DNA from: Casuarina equisetifolia
Taxonomy: Eukaryota; Streptophyta; Magnoliopsida; Fagales; Casuarinaceae
Length of the DNA stretch: 64,000 nucleotides
Direction: 5' to 3'
NCBI GenBank assembly: GCA_028551475.1
Contig: CM052361.1
Location: 24,069,491 to 24,133,490 of the forward strand
The position numbers and the translations under genes are program-made. Positions 49,433 to 61,295 of this stretch are shown piece by piece (position 1 is the first letter of the stretch; each line of letters begins with the position of its first letter). The notes under the pieces are model-generated. The model saw only the letters and a list, made by a program, of their open reading frames with translations, was not told the origin of the DNA and made no database searches.

Positions 49433-50121
49433 TGTTAGCTTATTTTGTAAGCTCATGTAATGTGGGCTTTATCAATGAGCATAAATAGTTCTCTTATGAA
49501 GGTGTATTAATATAATTAATATTGGTTCAGTTAATTAGACAGATTTTGACCTTAATTGCAAGTATGGTGCTAGCCAGTGTGGGCCTTAGTGCACTTTATA
49601 GAACTATGATGTGTCAGGACTATTTAGTAAGCACGTGTTTTGTAATATCGGCTAAGTCGCCCCTCTAGCTTAAATTATGTGCATTGGGCTCAGTATATGG
49701 AATGAAAGTTTGAGGTAGGGGTATAACGGTCATTTTCATAATGATCACTATTCACGCACTGTTTACTGTTCACATATTGTTTATATATTGTTCACATACT
49801 GTTTACTTACTATTCACAGACACTGTTCACAGTATCCATTTTAAACGAGAAATCTCGTTTAGGCTATTTGAGAATAGTTCAAACAAAATACTTCCCCGAC
49901 CATGTTTTGCTGATTTGATTCCGTTTCTGAGCTCCAGCTTCACATCGGCTAGCACGATTAAGAATAGAGGGTAAGATCTTAGCTCAGATCCTACTATAAA
50001 GATGCAGTCACCTTCAGATACGTTTTTCTCGTTTTGTTTATTTCATTTTAACTCATTTTCAACTTATAATTGATGTTAGATCCTGTTTTAAGTCTCGTTT
50101 GAGACGTATAAGATTCCTACA
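49433..50121 (+). repeat. left LTR of the copia element
   Basis: 689 bp, same length as the right LTR with no indels between them. It contains a cluster of ACTGTTCAC-type words at about 49745-49830. Confidence 0.95.
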
Positions 50122-50122
50122 A

Positions 50123-50135
50123 TTGGTATCAGAGC
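50123..50135 (+). promoter_or_regulatory. primer binding site of the copia element
   Basis: TTGGTATCAGAGC, starting 1 base after the LTR end, is complementary to the 3' end of initiator Met-tRNA as usual for plant copia elements. Confidence 0.85.
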
Positions 50136-50309
50136 TATTAGCATCAATTTGAGTTGAAAAATAAGTTCAAAAACAAGTTTTTCAAAATTTATTTATTCGG
50201 ATTTAAAACAAACCGGTGGTTATTTTTGAAAATAAACACCGGATCTATAGTCCTCGGACTCTCAGGAGTCCGTTGATACTTTTTTCGGCCACTTTTAGTG
50301 GCGTTTTCG

Positions 50310-50700
50310 ACCAAGATAGTTCACGGATACTGTTCATCAGTACTGTTCATTCATGGCCGAAGAGAGAAATCAATATCTCTCTCTTGTTGGACAGATTTTT
50401 GTATAAAATTTGGTATCCATAGATTCGTGGTGGCCCGATCTACGTTTTGGTAACTTTTGTGTTACCGGAAACGGCCAAGAAATGGCTAAAATCGGTGAAA
50501 ACCCGTCGGAGAGAGAAACGGGTCTATTTTGACCCGTTTTAAGGAAGAAGACGACACTGTTCAGTACTATTTGAAGTACTGTACATAAATACTGTTGAAA
50601 CACTGTTGACTGTACTGTACATTTGGTACTATTGACGGTACTGTTCACATGGTACTGTTCATAGGTACTGTTCACGAGTACTGTTTGACCGTTGACCAAG
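50310..50700 (+). repeat. degenerate GTACTGTTCAC decamer cluster in the leader
   Basis: More than a dozen variants of GTACTGTTCA/C lie in the untranslated leader, densest at 50550-50690, matching the smaller cluster in each LTR. See findings. Confidence 0.8.
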
Positions 50701-53700
50701 TCAAATTTTTTTTTTATTTTTTATGCAATAAATTTATATGTGTGATATGCATTTTGTTTCACGCATTTGGTATGGTAATTTTGTTATATGCATTATGATT
50801 TAGCATAAATTATACCATAAAGAATTGCATACTATTTAATTACGCACATATTTTTTGAATAAATAATATGTTATTTGTGCAACACTTAGTTGTTGTTATT
50901 TTGTGTAATTCAATGACGAATGCCCCTCGTCGATTTAAGATTTGAATTACATATTTTAAAGTGAGTAATATTTTGATTTAAATCCGCGGTACAAGTTGGT
51001 CTTATGATTTAGTTAGGTTATGACTACCAAAGTGGCACAACTTGATTGAGTTATGGGATTTTAATTTTGTGCTGAAGTAGGATTTCTTCGATTCTGATGT
51101 ATAGTTATACTTCCAAATGAGGTGACTATGTATTAGAATTTGAAGAATAACATAGTTTGTATGTGTGAGTTTCGCTAATTCAAGTAATCTATACACCCAA
51201 AGGTGGTGGACTATAAGGGTGTGGTATTGGCTCATGACTACTACTATGTTGAAAGTGTTACAATTTTATGTTATTCATTCAGCCCAAAGGTGTTTGAATG
51301 ATAATGTAAGCTCTCATTTGATTTACTCACTAGATATTAATTTTCTTTTGCATCGTTTTTGTTAGTCACATTTTCTGTAAACAATGTTCAAGTCACTGTT
51401 GAGGTTCTTACTGGTGCTAATTACAAGAAGTGGAAGGAAGATATCTTGTTTGCTGTGGAAGTAGCAGAAATTGATAGTGCTCTTAAAATGGATAAACCTG
51501 CTGATTTGACTCCAGAGAGTACTAAGGAGCAGAGACTTCACTATGCTAAATGGGAAAGATGTAATAAGTTTTGCCTGCTGACTATGAAGAGGACTATCCA
51601 GAAACACCTTAAGTGTGATTATCCTGAGGAATGCACAGCTAAAGAATTTTTTGAGGCTGTTTCACAACACAACAGAGTGTCTTCTCATGCTGAGATAAGT
51701 TCCTTGATGCAAGTTCTTTTCAATATGAGGTATAATGGAATTGAGAATATCAGAGATTACCTTATGAGGATGGTGCAGTACCAGATGAGGCTTAAGGCTT
51801 TAGGAATGGTGTTTTCTGAGCAGAGTATTGTGCATCAAGCTTTAATTAGCTTTCCTGCTGATTATACCATTATCAAGACATCCTATAACAACAGTGTGCA
51901 GGATTGGACTGTTGATGATCTGATAGATAAGCTTATAGCTGAAGATAATAAGTTAAAGAATGAAAAGTCTCATTCAGCTTTGTTTTCTCAAGTTTCCAGT
52001 TCTAATAAAGGAAAGAGACCCTTAAATCAGTCTCAGAGGGAGCAGAAAGTTACTCAGCTTAACAACAAGGTCCCAGGAACTTCTAATTCTAATAATAGGT
52101 TGGCAGTAAACATGAAGAATATTCAATGTTTATTTTGTAAGAAAATGGGACATATGAGGAAAGACTGCCGCAAGTTTAAGAAATGGTTAGCTAAGCGTCA
52201 GGGTAAAGGTATAAATTCTTTGATTAATGTTTGTGAATCTAATTTATCTAAGGTATCATCTAGCTCTTGGTGGCTAGATTGTGGAGCGACTAATCATGTT
52301 GCTTTTACTATTCAGGGGTTCATAAACAGGAGAAAGCCAAACCCTGATGAAAAATACCTTTATGTTTGAAACAACCAGAAAGTAGAAATGGAGCTCGTTG
52401 AAGATGTCATCCTTCTTTTGAATAGTGATTTTAGGATGACTTTGAGTAGAACTTTTTATGTACCATCATTTAGACGGAATTTGGTTTCATTTTCTGTACT
52501 TGACAGTTCTGGATATGTATTTGAATTTAAGAACACCGTTGTGACAATATTTTATAATGCAGATGTGATTGGAAGTTGTGTTATGTCAAATGGCTTGTAC
52601 AGATTGGTTTTATCTCCACATGAAATTTATGTAGCTTCTACTTTTGATAAAAGTGTTTCCAAAAGACCTTTGACTAAGGACTTGTCTTACACATTGTGGC
52701 ACAAGAGACTTGGCCATATCTCTAGAGATAGAGTGGACAGGTTGATCAAATCCAATATTTTACCTGCTCTTAATAATGATCTGGAGGTAAGCTAACCAAG
52801 ATAAAGAAGAAAAAGGCAACTCATAATTCTGAATTGTTAGAAGTAGTTCACACTGATATCAGTGGTCCCTATCGAGTAACTTTGTGTGGTAATGTATATT
52901 TCATTACATTTATTGATGATTTCTCTCGTTATGGATATGTTTACTTAATTAAGAAAAAATTTGAATCACTTGAGAAATTTAAAGTGTTCAGAACTAAGGT
53001 TGAAAAGCAGTCAGGGAAAAGCATAAAGATTGTTAGATCTGATCGGGGTGGTGAATATTATGGCAGACATGGTAATGTAGGCCAGATTATGGGTCCATTT
53101 GCTCAATACTTACAAAATTCTAGGATAGTTGGACAGTTTACTATGCCTGGAAGCCCCGAACAGAACGGTGTAGCTGAAAGGTGAAACCGTACCCTCATGG
53201 AGATGGTCAGATGTATGATGAGTAGAACTAATCTACCATTTTTTCTATGGGGAGAAGCTTTGAAGACTGCTATGTATATTCTCAATCGTGTTCCTACTAA
53301 GACTGTGCCATTAACTCCTTTTGAATTATTTACGGGATGCAAACCTAGCCTGAATCATATAAAGGTTTAGGGATGCCCTGCAGAAGTCTGATTGTATAAT
53401 CCTACCTTAGGCAAGTTGGATTCTAGAACAGTTAGATGTTATTTTGTGTCTTACCCAAATTATTCTAAAGGGTATCAGTTTTATAATCCTGCTGGAGGTG
53501 CTAAAATTGTTGAGTCTTTAACAGCTAAGTTTCTAGAACTTGATGTTGCAGAAAGTGGTACTAGTTTTCTAGTTATAGAGAATAGTAATGATGTTGATAT
53601 GACTATATTGTTTCATCTATCTATTCAGTTAAATGCAGTTGTACAGGAACCTATTGTTGGTACAACTTCTGTAGAGGTTCCACTTGTTCAGAATTAGGAT

Positions 53701-55977
53701 ACAGAGATTCCTCCTCTTAGGAGATCTAACAGGGAGAAAAGACCTACTATTCATCCTGATTATCTGGTTTATCTTGGAGAGCATGACTATGACATTGGCA
53801 TTGTTGAGGATCCAATGACTTATACTCAAGCTATTTCTAGCATTCAGTCTAAATTTTGGATAGATGCCATGAAAGATGAAATGCAGTCTATGAAGCATAA
53901 TCATGTTTGGGATCTAGTTGAGTTACCTAAGAATTACAAGCCCATTGGTTGTAAGTGGGTATATAAGACTAAGAAAGACTCCAAAGGAAAGATAGAAAGG
54001 TTTAAAGCCAGATTAGTTGCCAAGGGATTCACTCAAAGAGATGGAATTGATTATAATGAAACATTCTCACCAGTTTCATCTAAGGATTCTTTTAGGGTGA
54101 TAATGTCTTTTGTAGCACATTTTGATATGGAGTTGCTACAGATGGATGTTAAGACAGCTTTTCATGAATGGGGATCCTGATGAAAAGGTCTATATGCTTC
54201 AACCAGAAGGTAATTCTGATGAACTTGTTTGTAGACTTAAAAAGTCAATTTATGGTCTTAAACAAGCTTCTAGACAATGGTATTTGAAGTTTGATACTTA
54301 CATTACATCTTATGGTTTTGTTGAAAACCTTGTTGATCATTGCATATACACTAAGGTCAGTGGGAGTATGCCATTTTTTTTAATCCTTTATGTGGATGAT
54401 ATTTTGCTTGCATGCAAAGATATGGCATTACTTCAAGAAACTAAAAGACTTTTGTCTTTAGAGTTTGATATGAAGGACCTTGGTGAAGTATCTTTTGTCC
54501 TAGGCATTGAGATTTTTAGAGATCGTTCACGCCGTATTTTGGGTCTTTCTCAGAAAACATATATTGATCGTGTTTTAGCCAGATTTAATATGCAAGATTG
54601 TAAACCTAGCAATGCTCCTGTTCTTAAGGGTGAAAGGCTACACTTGATGCAATGTCCTAAGAGTGATGCTAAGAAAGAATTGATGAAAAATGTACCATAT
54701 GCTTCAGCAGTTGGCAGTTTTACGTATGCACAGGTTTGTACAAGACCTGATATTACCTTTGCTACAGGACTTCTTGGTAGATTTCAGTCTAACCCAGGTC
54801 ATGATCATTGGGTTGCTGCCAAGAAGGTTATGAGGTATTTGAAAAAGACAAGAGATTATATGCTCACATACAGACATGTAGACAACTTACAGTTACTGGG
54901 TTATTCAGATTCAGATTATGCAGGCTGTTCTGATGATTTGAAGTCTACGTCTGGTTATGTTTTCATGATGGCTGGTAGTACAGTTTCATGAAAAAGTTCT
55001 AAGCAAACTATGATCACATCTTCCACTATGCACGCTGAGTTTATAGCTTGTTATGGAGCTTCTATACAAGCTGTTTGGATGAAGAATCTTATAAGACAGA
55101 TGATCTCACTTGATTTTGTTGATAGGCCGATTCTGTTGTACTGTGACAATAGTTCAGCAGTGTTGTTTATTAATGACAACAAAAGTATTAAAGGGGCCAA
55201 GCACATTGAGATCAAGTATTTGACTATTAAGGAGCTAGTTAAGAAAGGTGACATTACTGTAGAGCTAATCAGCACAGATGCTATGTTAGCTGACCCACTC
55301 ACTAAGGACTTGCTCCTGTAGTGTTTTTTAGACATGTTGTAAACATAGGACTAGTAGCATCTTTGGATGCTTTTGTTTAGTGGGAGTTATTGTTCTATGA
55401 TATTTTGTTATGTAGTAAACTTTGTTTTACTTATATTGCATGTAGTATGTTGTTTTCATAGAACATGTGTTTTTGTAAGACAGGTATTAAAAACTTAAGT
55501 GATGTGCAACCTTAAGCATTTGGTTGGGGCATTTATTGATAAGCCATATTTTGATTTCTTGTAGCACTTAAATTTATACTCGAGTATTACAAACAAGACA
55601 TATTGGTTCATTATAACCTTTATATAGTTCTCCGATGACTATATGTCAATGACTGTGTATGTCGATTTTAGGGAGAACTAGGACTAACAAGAAAAATAAC
55701 ACATAAGGTTATTTACCTAGTGTGATTTGTTTACCGCACTACCATACTCAATCCATGTCAGTAGAGTGGATAGCCCTTATGACTATGGATAATGTTGTGT
55801 CTTTTAATTGGCATAGTTAATGCTATGATCTGAGGGTTTTGAAGCTTTATGAGACCGAATTTGCAATGAGGAACTGTCGTTGGACCAATATAAAACCTTT
55901 TCGAAATTATTTTCATATGTATAATCTATATAAATATAATATTTATTTTTACACATTGATACGCCCAAGTGGGAGAT

Positions 55978-56666
55978 TGTTAGCTTATTTTGTAAGCTCA
56001 TGTAATGTGGGCTTTATCAATGAGCATAAATAGATCTCTTATGAAGGTGTATTAATGTAATTAATATTGGTTCAGTTAATTAGACAGATTTTGACCTTAA
56101 TTGCGAGTATGGTGCTAGCCAGTGTGAGCCTTAGTGCACTTTATAGAACTGTGATGTGTCAAGACTATTTAGTAAGCACGTGTTTTGTAATATCGGCTAA
56201 GTCCCTCCTCTAACTTAAATTATGTGCATTGGGCTTAGTATATGGAATGAAAGTTTGAGGTAGGGGTATAACGGTCATTTTCATAATGATCACTGTTCAC
56301 GCACTTTTTACTGTTCACGCACTGTTCATATACTGTTCACGTACTATTTACATACTATTCACAGACACTGTTCACAGTATCCGTTTTAAATGAGAAATCT
56401 CGTTTAGGCTATTTGAGAACAGTTCAAACAAAATACTTCCCCGACCACGTTTTGTTGATCTGATTCCATTTTTGAGCTCCAGCTTCACATCGGCTAGCAC
56501 AATTGAGAATAAAGGGTAAGATCTTAGCTCAGATCCTACTATAAAGATGCAGTCACCTTCAAGTACGTTTTTCTCGTTTTGTTTATTTCATTTTAACTCA
56601 TTTTCAACTTATAATTGATGTTAGATCCTGTTATAAGTCTCGTTTGAGACGTATAAGATTCCTACA
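55978..56666 (+). repeat. right LTR of the copia element
   Basis: Direct repeat of 49433-50121, followed by the ATTAC target duplication. Confidence 0.95.
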
Positions 56667-56671
56667 ATTAC

Positions 56672-58049
56672 ATCCCGCGTTAGACTGGACTGCCGACTGC
56701 ACACTTCCCAGCCTATGCTGAATCCCCTTTTGTTTTATTGCTGTGTCTTTTGCTTCGTACTTCCCAACTACAGAAATTTGAATGTCAAGTTTCAGCTCTG
56801 ACGGTTTCATGCCCGCGGTAGCCTAAAGGAAACTCGAGTACCTTCTGAACATGTTGCAGTAGAGCACAAAAACCAAGCACCATAAGCACATGACAACGCT
56901 GAGACCAGCAGAACACCTACCTCACATATCCTTACCCAAATGAAACATTACCTAAAAGACAAGACTTAGAACACCTAACTCGCAAACATTCAACATTCCA
57001 CATTCTTTGAAGGGATTAACAACAAAAGGGCGAACAAAGTTAAATCAATAAAATTACTGAATGGAATATAAGGTAGAGCTACTTTTGTTTAATCAAAGGT
57101 GGAGTTAGTAGATGGATTGAAATATATTAATATTTGATGGGATCTATGTCAGAAGTGATATTAGTTTTGGTGTTAGGGCTGAAGTAACATTTAGAAAGCT
57201 GACAAACAAGTAATCCATAGCACAAGGATAGATGAAACAGAAGAAACAACAAAAGACAACTTCGTAATACCAAAAATTGAAGTTTAAGAAGACGTATATT
57301 GACAGCTTTTTGAAACCCTGTTTTCCATGTAGTGTATTATCTGTTATGTGGTCAGGTAAACTTAATTGCTCTTTTTATTTTCTACCATTTTTTACTTTGA
57401 TCTTCCTTTAACTTTTTTGCATTATGCTTGCAACAGAATCTCCGCCCCTGCATCAATGTTCATTTCTCACTTTATTTTAGGAGGACGACAATTGGAAAGA
57501 GCTTATATTCAACGGGTTTGGTTCTCACCGGCTTCTTACCTTCTTCCAGTACTTTTTTTTTCATTTTTTTTCTTTTTTTTTTCTTTTTACCTGGTTAAAG
57601 TGGTCTGGAGCAGCTGCGGGGGTTGGACCTTACCTTCTTCTAGTTGCCACCTTCAGGTCTGCTTGGCTTAACTTTTTTTTGTTCCCTCCTTACCCAATCA
57701 TGCAACTAAAAAGTAGACAAATGATGCTACTTACGAGGAAAAAAGACATTCAAATACGCGGCTTTTTTCTTCCTATTATCATCCCTTTTTCTATCTTCAT
57801 TTGACCTTCAGCCTCTGGAGATGGTTATGATCGCTTGAACTGCATTTATATCGTGCCAATGCACCGTGCATTGTAGCCTACTAGGATAAGCCGTACCAAA
57901 GTTAAACCAAATGAGTCTGATCCAACCAGCCTTTAAAAGAAGAGGACGTTTAAGTGACCTTCTAAGCATTTAAAATAAAAGGAAACGAAGTAGTGTACAC
58001 CGCCTCCAACTGCCCCAACATATGGTGCTCTACCTTCCTTAGGCCATGA
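56672..58049. other. intergenic DNA right of the copia element
   Basis: No gene is recognised. T-rich low-complexity sequence lies at 57545-57590. A C-terminal-like cysteine or other domain was looked for and not found in the 101-codon frame at 57366. Confidence 0.45.
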
Positions 58050-59850
58050 TTGTGCAAGAAATGTTACATCCAAAAACTAACTCGTGACAATAATTGTATT
58101 GTCAGTTTTTTTTATGAATTTTGTATGTTTCAACACCATATAATTAAGGATCTGATTGAGCTTAACAAAGCTTATCAAGGCTTATATTTTCTTTATTCTT
58201 CCATTTTGGTGCATTTTACTTCTATCTTTTCAAATTATTTATCTTCCTTAAGGACTACTTTTTTATACTCCAAAAGAAGTTTGTAATTCTATTTTTAATA
58301 ATATTTCATTTGATATTTTGCAATGATGTTTAGGTCATTCTTCCTCAAAAACATTTCATTCTTTTGGACAATCAATTTCTTATCTTATTACTTTTACATG
58401 CCTAAGCCACCCATTGGCCAAACAAACACATGCTCCATTTCCCACCAACCAATACTATACCACCTCCATTTTTGGACTCATCCATATACACGTTTAGGTT
58501 CCTCAATAAACACCCACTCATGACAATGCACACAATTTTCTTACGATTGTGAATGATTTTTCTCACATATTTTGGACTTTTCTTGTCCATTTTAAAAGCC
58601 AAGTTTTTTCAAAAATTAAATATTTTATCTCCATGGTTTCTACTTAATTCAATTCCATTATTTAGCACATGTGCTCCAACCATCGTAGTAAAAAATTTTA
58701 TCCAATTGTCATTCTTTTCTTTCTATGTATGTCATCCTTCATGACTCTTTCATTCATACTCCACAACAAAATGGAATCATTGAATGCAAACACTAGCACT
58801 TGCTGGATGTGGCACATACCTTCCTATTTCAAGTTCATATTCCTTATGTTTTTACGGCAAATGTCTCTTTACGACTAATATATCATTAACCATTTTCCTT
58901 CCTCTTCTCTTCATAACCTTAACCCTTTTGAAAAATTGTTTGGTAAACCCTTCATCCTCAATCATCTTCATTTTTTTGGATATTGTTGTTATGCCACCAC
59001 TCTTAGTGCTCATGAAAATTTAGTCCTCACATCATTTTTTGTTATTTTATGGGATATCTTTCTTTTCAAAAGGGTTACCATCTTTGTAACCCTAAGTCTA
59101 GAAAAATTTTCATCAATCAAGATGTCTTTTTTCAACAAACAATTTTCCTTTCTTTCCACAACTTGCCTCACATATGATCATTCTAGCCACTCCTTCAGTT
59201 CCCATTATGCCATTCGATGATGCATATACCTCCTCATCTCTCCTAGTTAACCTTTTTGGCCTTGTTGACACATTAACTCCCACCCATGTGGCTCTTTCCA
59301 ATTATTTGGTCCTCATTCCCTTTGCCCCTAACCTTGATCTGGCCTTGGATTCCTCATTTACCACTTCCCTTAATAGTTCCCTATGGCACTTTAGTCATCC
59401 CACTTGATCACCTATTTAGACCTTTGACTACATTTGTCCTACCATTCCCAATTATGCTAGCACCTTAGCCTACCTTATCTCTAACAATGTCTCCCTTTAA
59501 CACTACCACCTCCCTTATTAGCATTTCATTGCCTCCATCTCAGCCATCCAAGAACCTTCCACCTTCCATGAAGTTGCTTCTAACCTTAATTGGATAGTTG
59601 TCATGAATCATGAACTCAATGCACTCAAGGCTAATCACATACAATATGTGGTTCTCTTATCCCCTAATTAATGTACTATTGAGTGTAAATAGGTGTATAA
59701 GATGAAGTATAATATTGATGGTTCCATTAAATGGTCCAAGGCTTGTATGGTGGCCAAGGGTTTGAACCAACAAAAGGGCATTGATTATCAAAATACTTTT
59801 TTACTCATAGCAAAACATGTTATAATTCACATTATCATCATTATTGTTGT
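58050..59850 (+). mobile_element. heavily decayed copia pol fragment
   Basis: Scattered + strand stretches recall the pre-integrase region (Q-H-H-I-I-K-D-L-I), integrase C-terminus (H-T-P-Q-Q-N-G-I-I-E, G-Y-L-S-F-Q-K-G) and the start of reverse transcriptase (M-N-H-E-L-N-A-L, M-V-A-K-G). No LTRs are found next to it. It is broken many times and old. Confidence 0.75.
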
Positions 59851-60282
59851 TGTTCATGATTAGCCCATCTACCACATAATAAAATTGCCAATGGTAACAA
59901 TGCATGAAACTTAGATGATGTTTCATAATATCAACTACTATTTCTTGTTACCATTATTGTGCAATTAAGGGTGATACAGATAAAAGATTGTCTTTCCTTG
60001 CTATCTCTTAAGAGGGCAACTGTGTGAGTGGGATGTCATCTTTGACTAATTTCGCTAGAATCTCAAATGATATTGAGTCATGTCTTATAAAAAAAAAAAA
60101 AAAAAAGGAAAAAGTTCTTTGTGCCTTCATTATACTATCATCTATTACGTATTCAAAAAAAATTCTTCTTTTACTTTGCATCATGCTTATATTGAATTGC
60201 CATCCGTCTGTTGATATTCATTTTTCCATTTTACTTGTTGATAACGATGCTTAAAAAGAACTTACATTCGTTTCTATCTCAG
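59851..60282. other. spacer
   Basis: No gene is seen. An 18-base A-tract lies near 60089-60106. Confidence 0.4.
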
Positions 60283-60960
60283 TGCCCTTTCATTCCAAAT
60301 GGGTTGCCCTTGGTGAGTAAGAAGTGGACAAGCATAGCGACAATTGGCCATTGGCCTAGTGCCACTTATTGTTCCAAATTTGAGCTAAAAATTCATCGTC
60401 AAGTACTTGGGTTTAACGCATAAGATTTTATTATAAGTATTAAAACTATGTAACAAACATTACATTCTTGAATAAATTAATATTTTGATTGAATTTAAAG
60501 ATTTTTAACATAATATTTAAGTTCACAACAATAACTTCGAATTTAGAAGTTAGCTCATATGTGAAATATTATTCATTTTTTCTTATTCAATATTAAATAT
60601 GAAAATATACTTGTTATGTAAATGAGTCTTAATGACAAAAATTTCATACTAAAAAAAATCTATCTCTTACACCATTTCTAATAATTGATAATTATTGTTG
60701 AAATATACTACCATAAAGAATAGGGGTTGATTTTTTTGTTTACAAATTACATGAAGATAAGTGCACACGTGTGACTCCACATGTTTTTCACGGCAATTTT
60801 CATCCTATATACAAATAGAGTCCCATGATACAAATACAAATTCAATAGGTTGGCTGTATGTAGGGGAGCCCACACATCAAAGGCCCAACTAAATAGGTGA
60901 GGAAGATCACAGATCCAAAACTAAAGGCCTCAGCACTAATGTATTATTGAAACTTAAAAT
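60283..60960. repeat. dispersed copy of the foldback-arm repeat
   Basis: Homologous to the right arm and flank of the 40105-41285 structure, in the opposite direction, and to its left arm in the same direction. Shared ends are CATTCCAAATGGGTT-like on one side and CCTCAGCACTAATGTAT on the other. Confidence 0.8.
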
Positions 60961-61295
60961 TTTCAATAATTATATGTATAGTTATTAATTATAGTCATGA
61001 GATTATAGGAAGGGAAAAACTTCGTTAATGGAGAAAAATGATGGGTAACATCTGTTTTGAAAAATGAAAAATTGACATGGTAAGAAATTGTAAAAAATAT
61101 GAAAAGTCACATAAAGATTTGCTTTTTTTTCCCCATGAACTGTTCATTTAATATGATGCTTCGTTCATCTTTATTGTATTAATTTTTGGGCAAAGAAAAA
61201 ATGTTCGTAAAACTCTTGCGTTGCCAAACGCTGTTCATCTCCAACCTTCAAGAGCTGCTGAGCTTACTCCGTCTTCCATGGAGAAAACCCTGCTT

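Larger units (their letters stand above)
49433..56666 (+). mobile_element. complete-length but broken Ty1/copia retrotransposon
   Basis: Both LTRs are 689 bp with TG...CA ends, and the 5-bp target duplication ATTAC is perfect (49428-49432 and 56667-56671). A Met-tRNA-type primer site (TGGTATCAGAGC) follows the left LTR, and a purine tract (GTGGGAGA) precedes the right one. After a long leader the + strand carries the copia order: gag with a zinc knuckle (C-L-F-C-K-K-M-G-H), protease (W-L-D-C-G-A), integrase (W-H-K-R-L-G-H; D-R-G-G-E), reverse transcriptase (Y-V-D-D-I-L-L-A) and RNase H (A-D-P-L-T-K). The coding region is broken in roughly half a dozen places. I count about 34 differences between the LTRs (about 5%), i.e. 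roughly 2-4 million years at commonly used plant rates. Confidence 0.95.

Noticed and set aside
57366-57671. 101-codon frame as a gene
   Set aside because: Low-complexity T-rich DNA giving poly-Phe; no domain.
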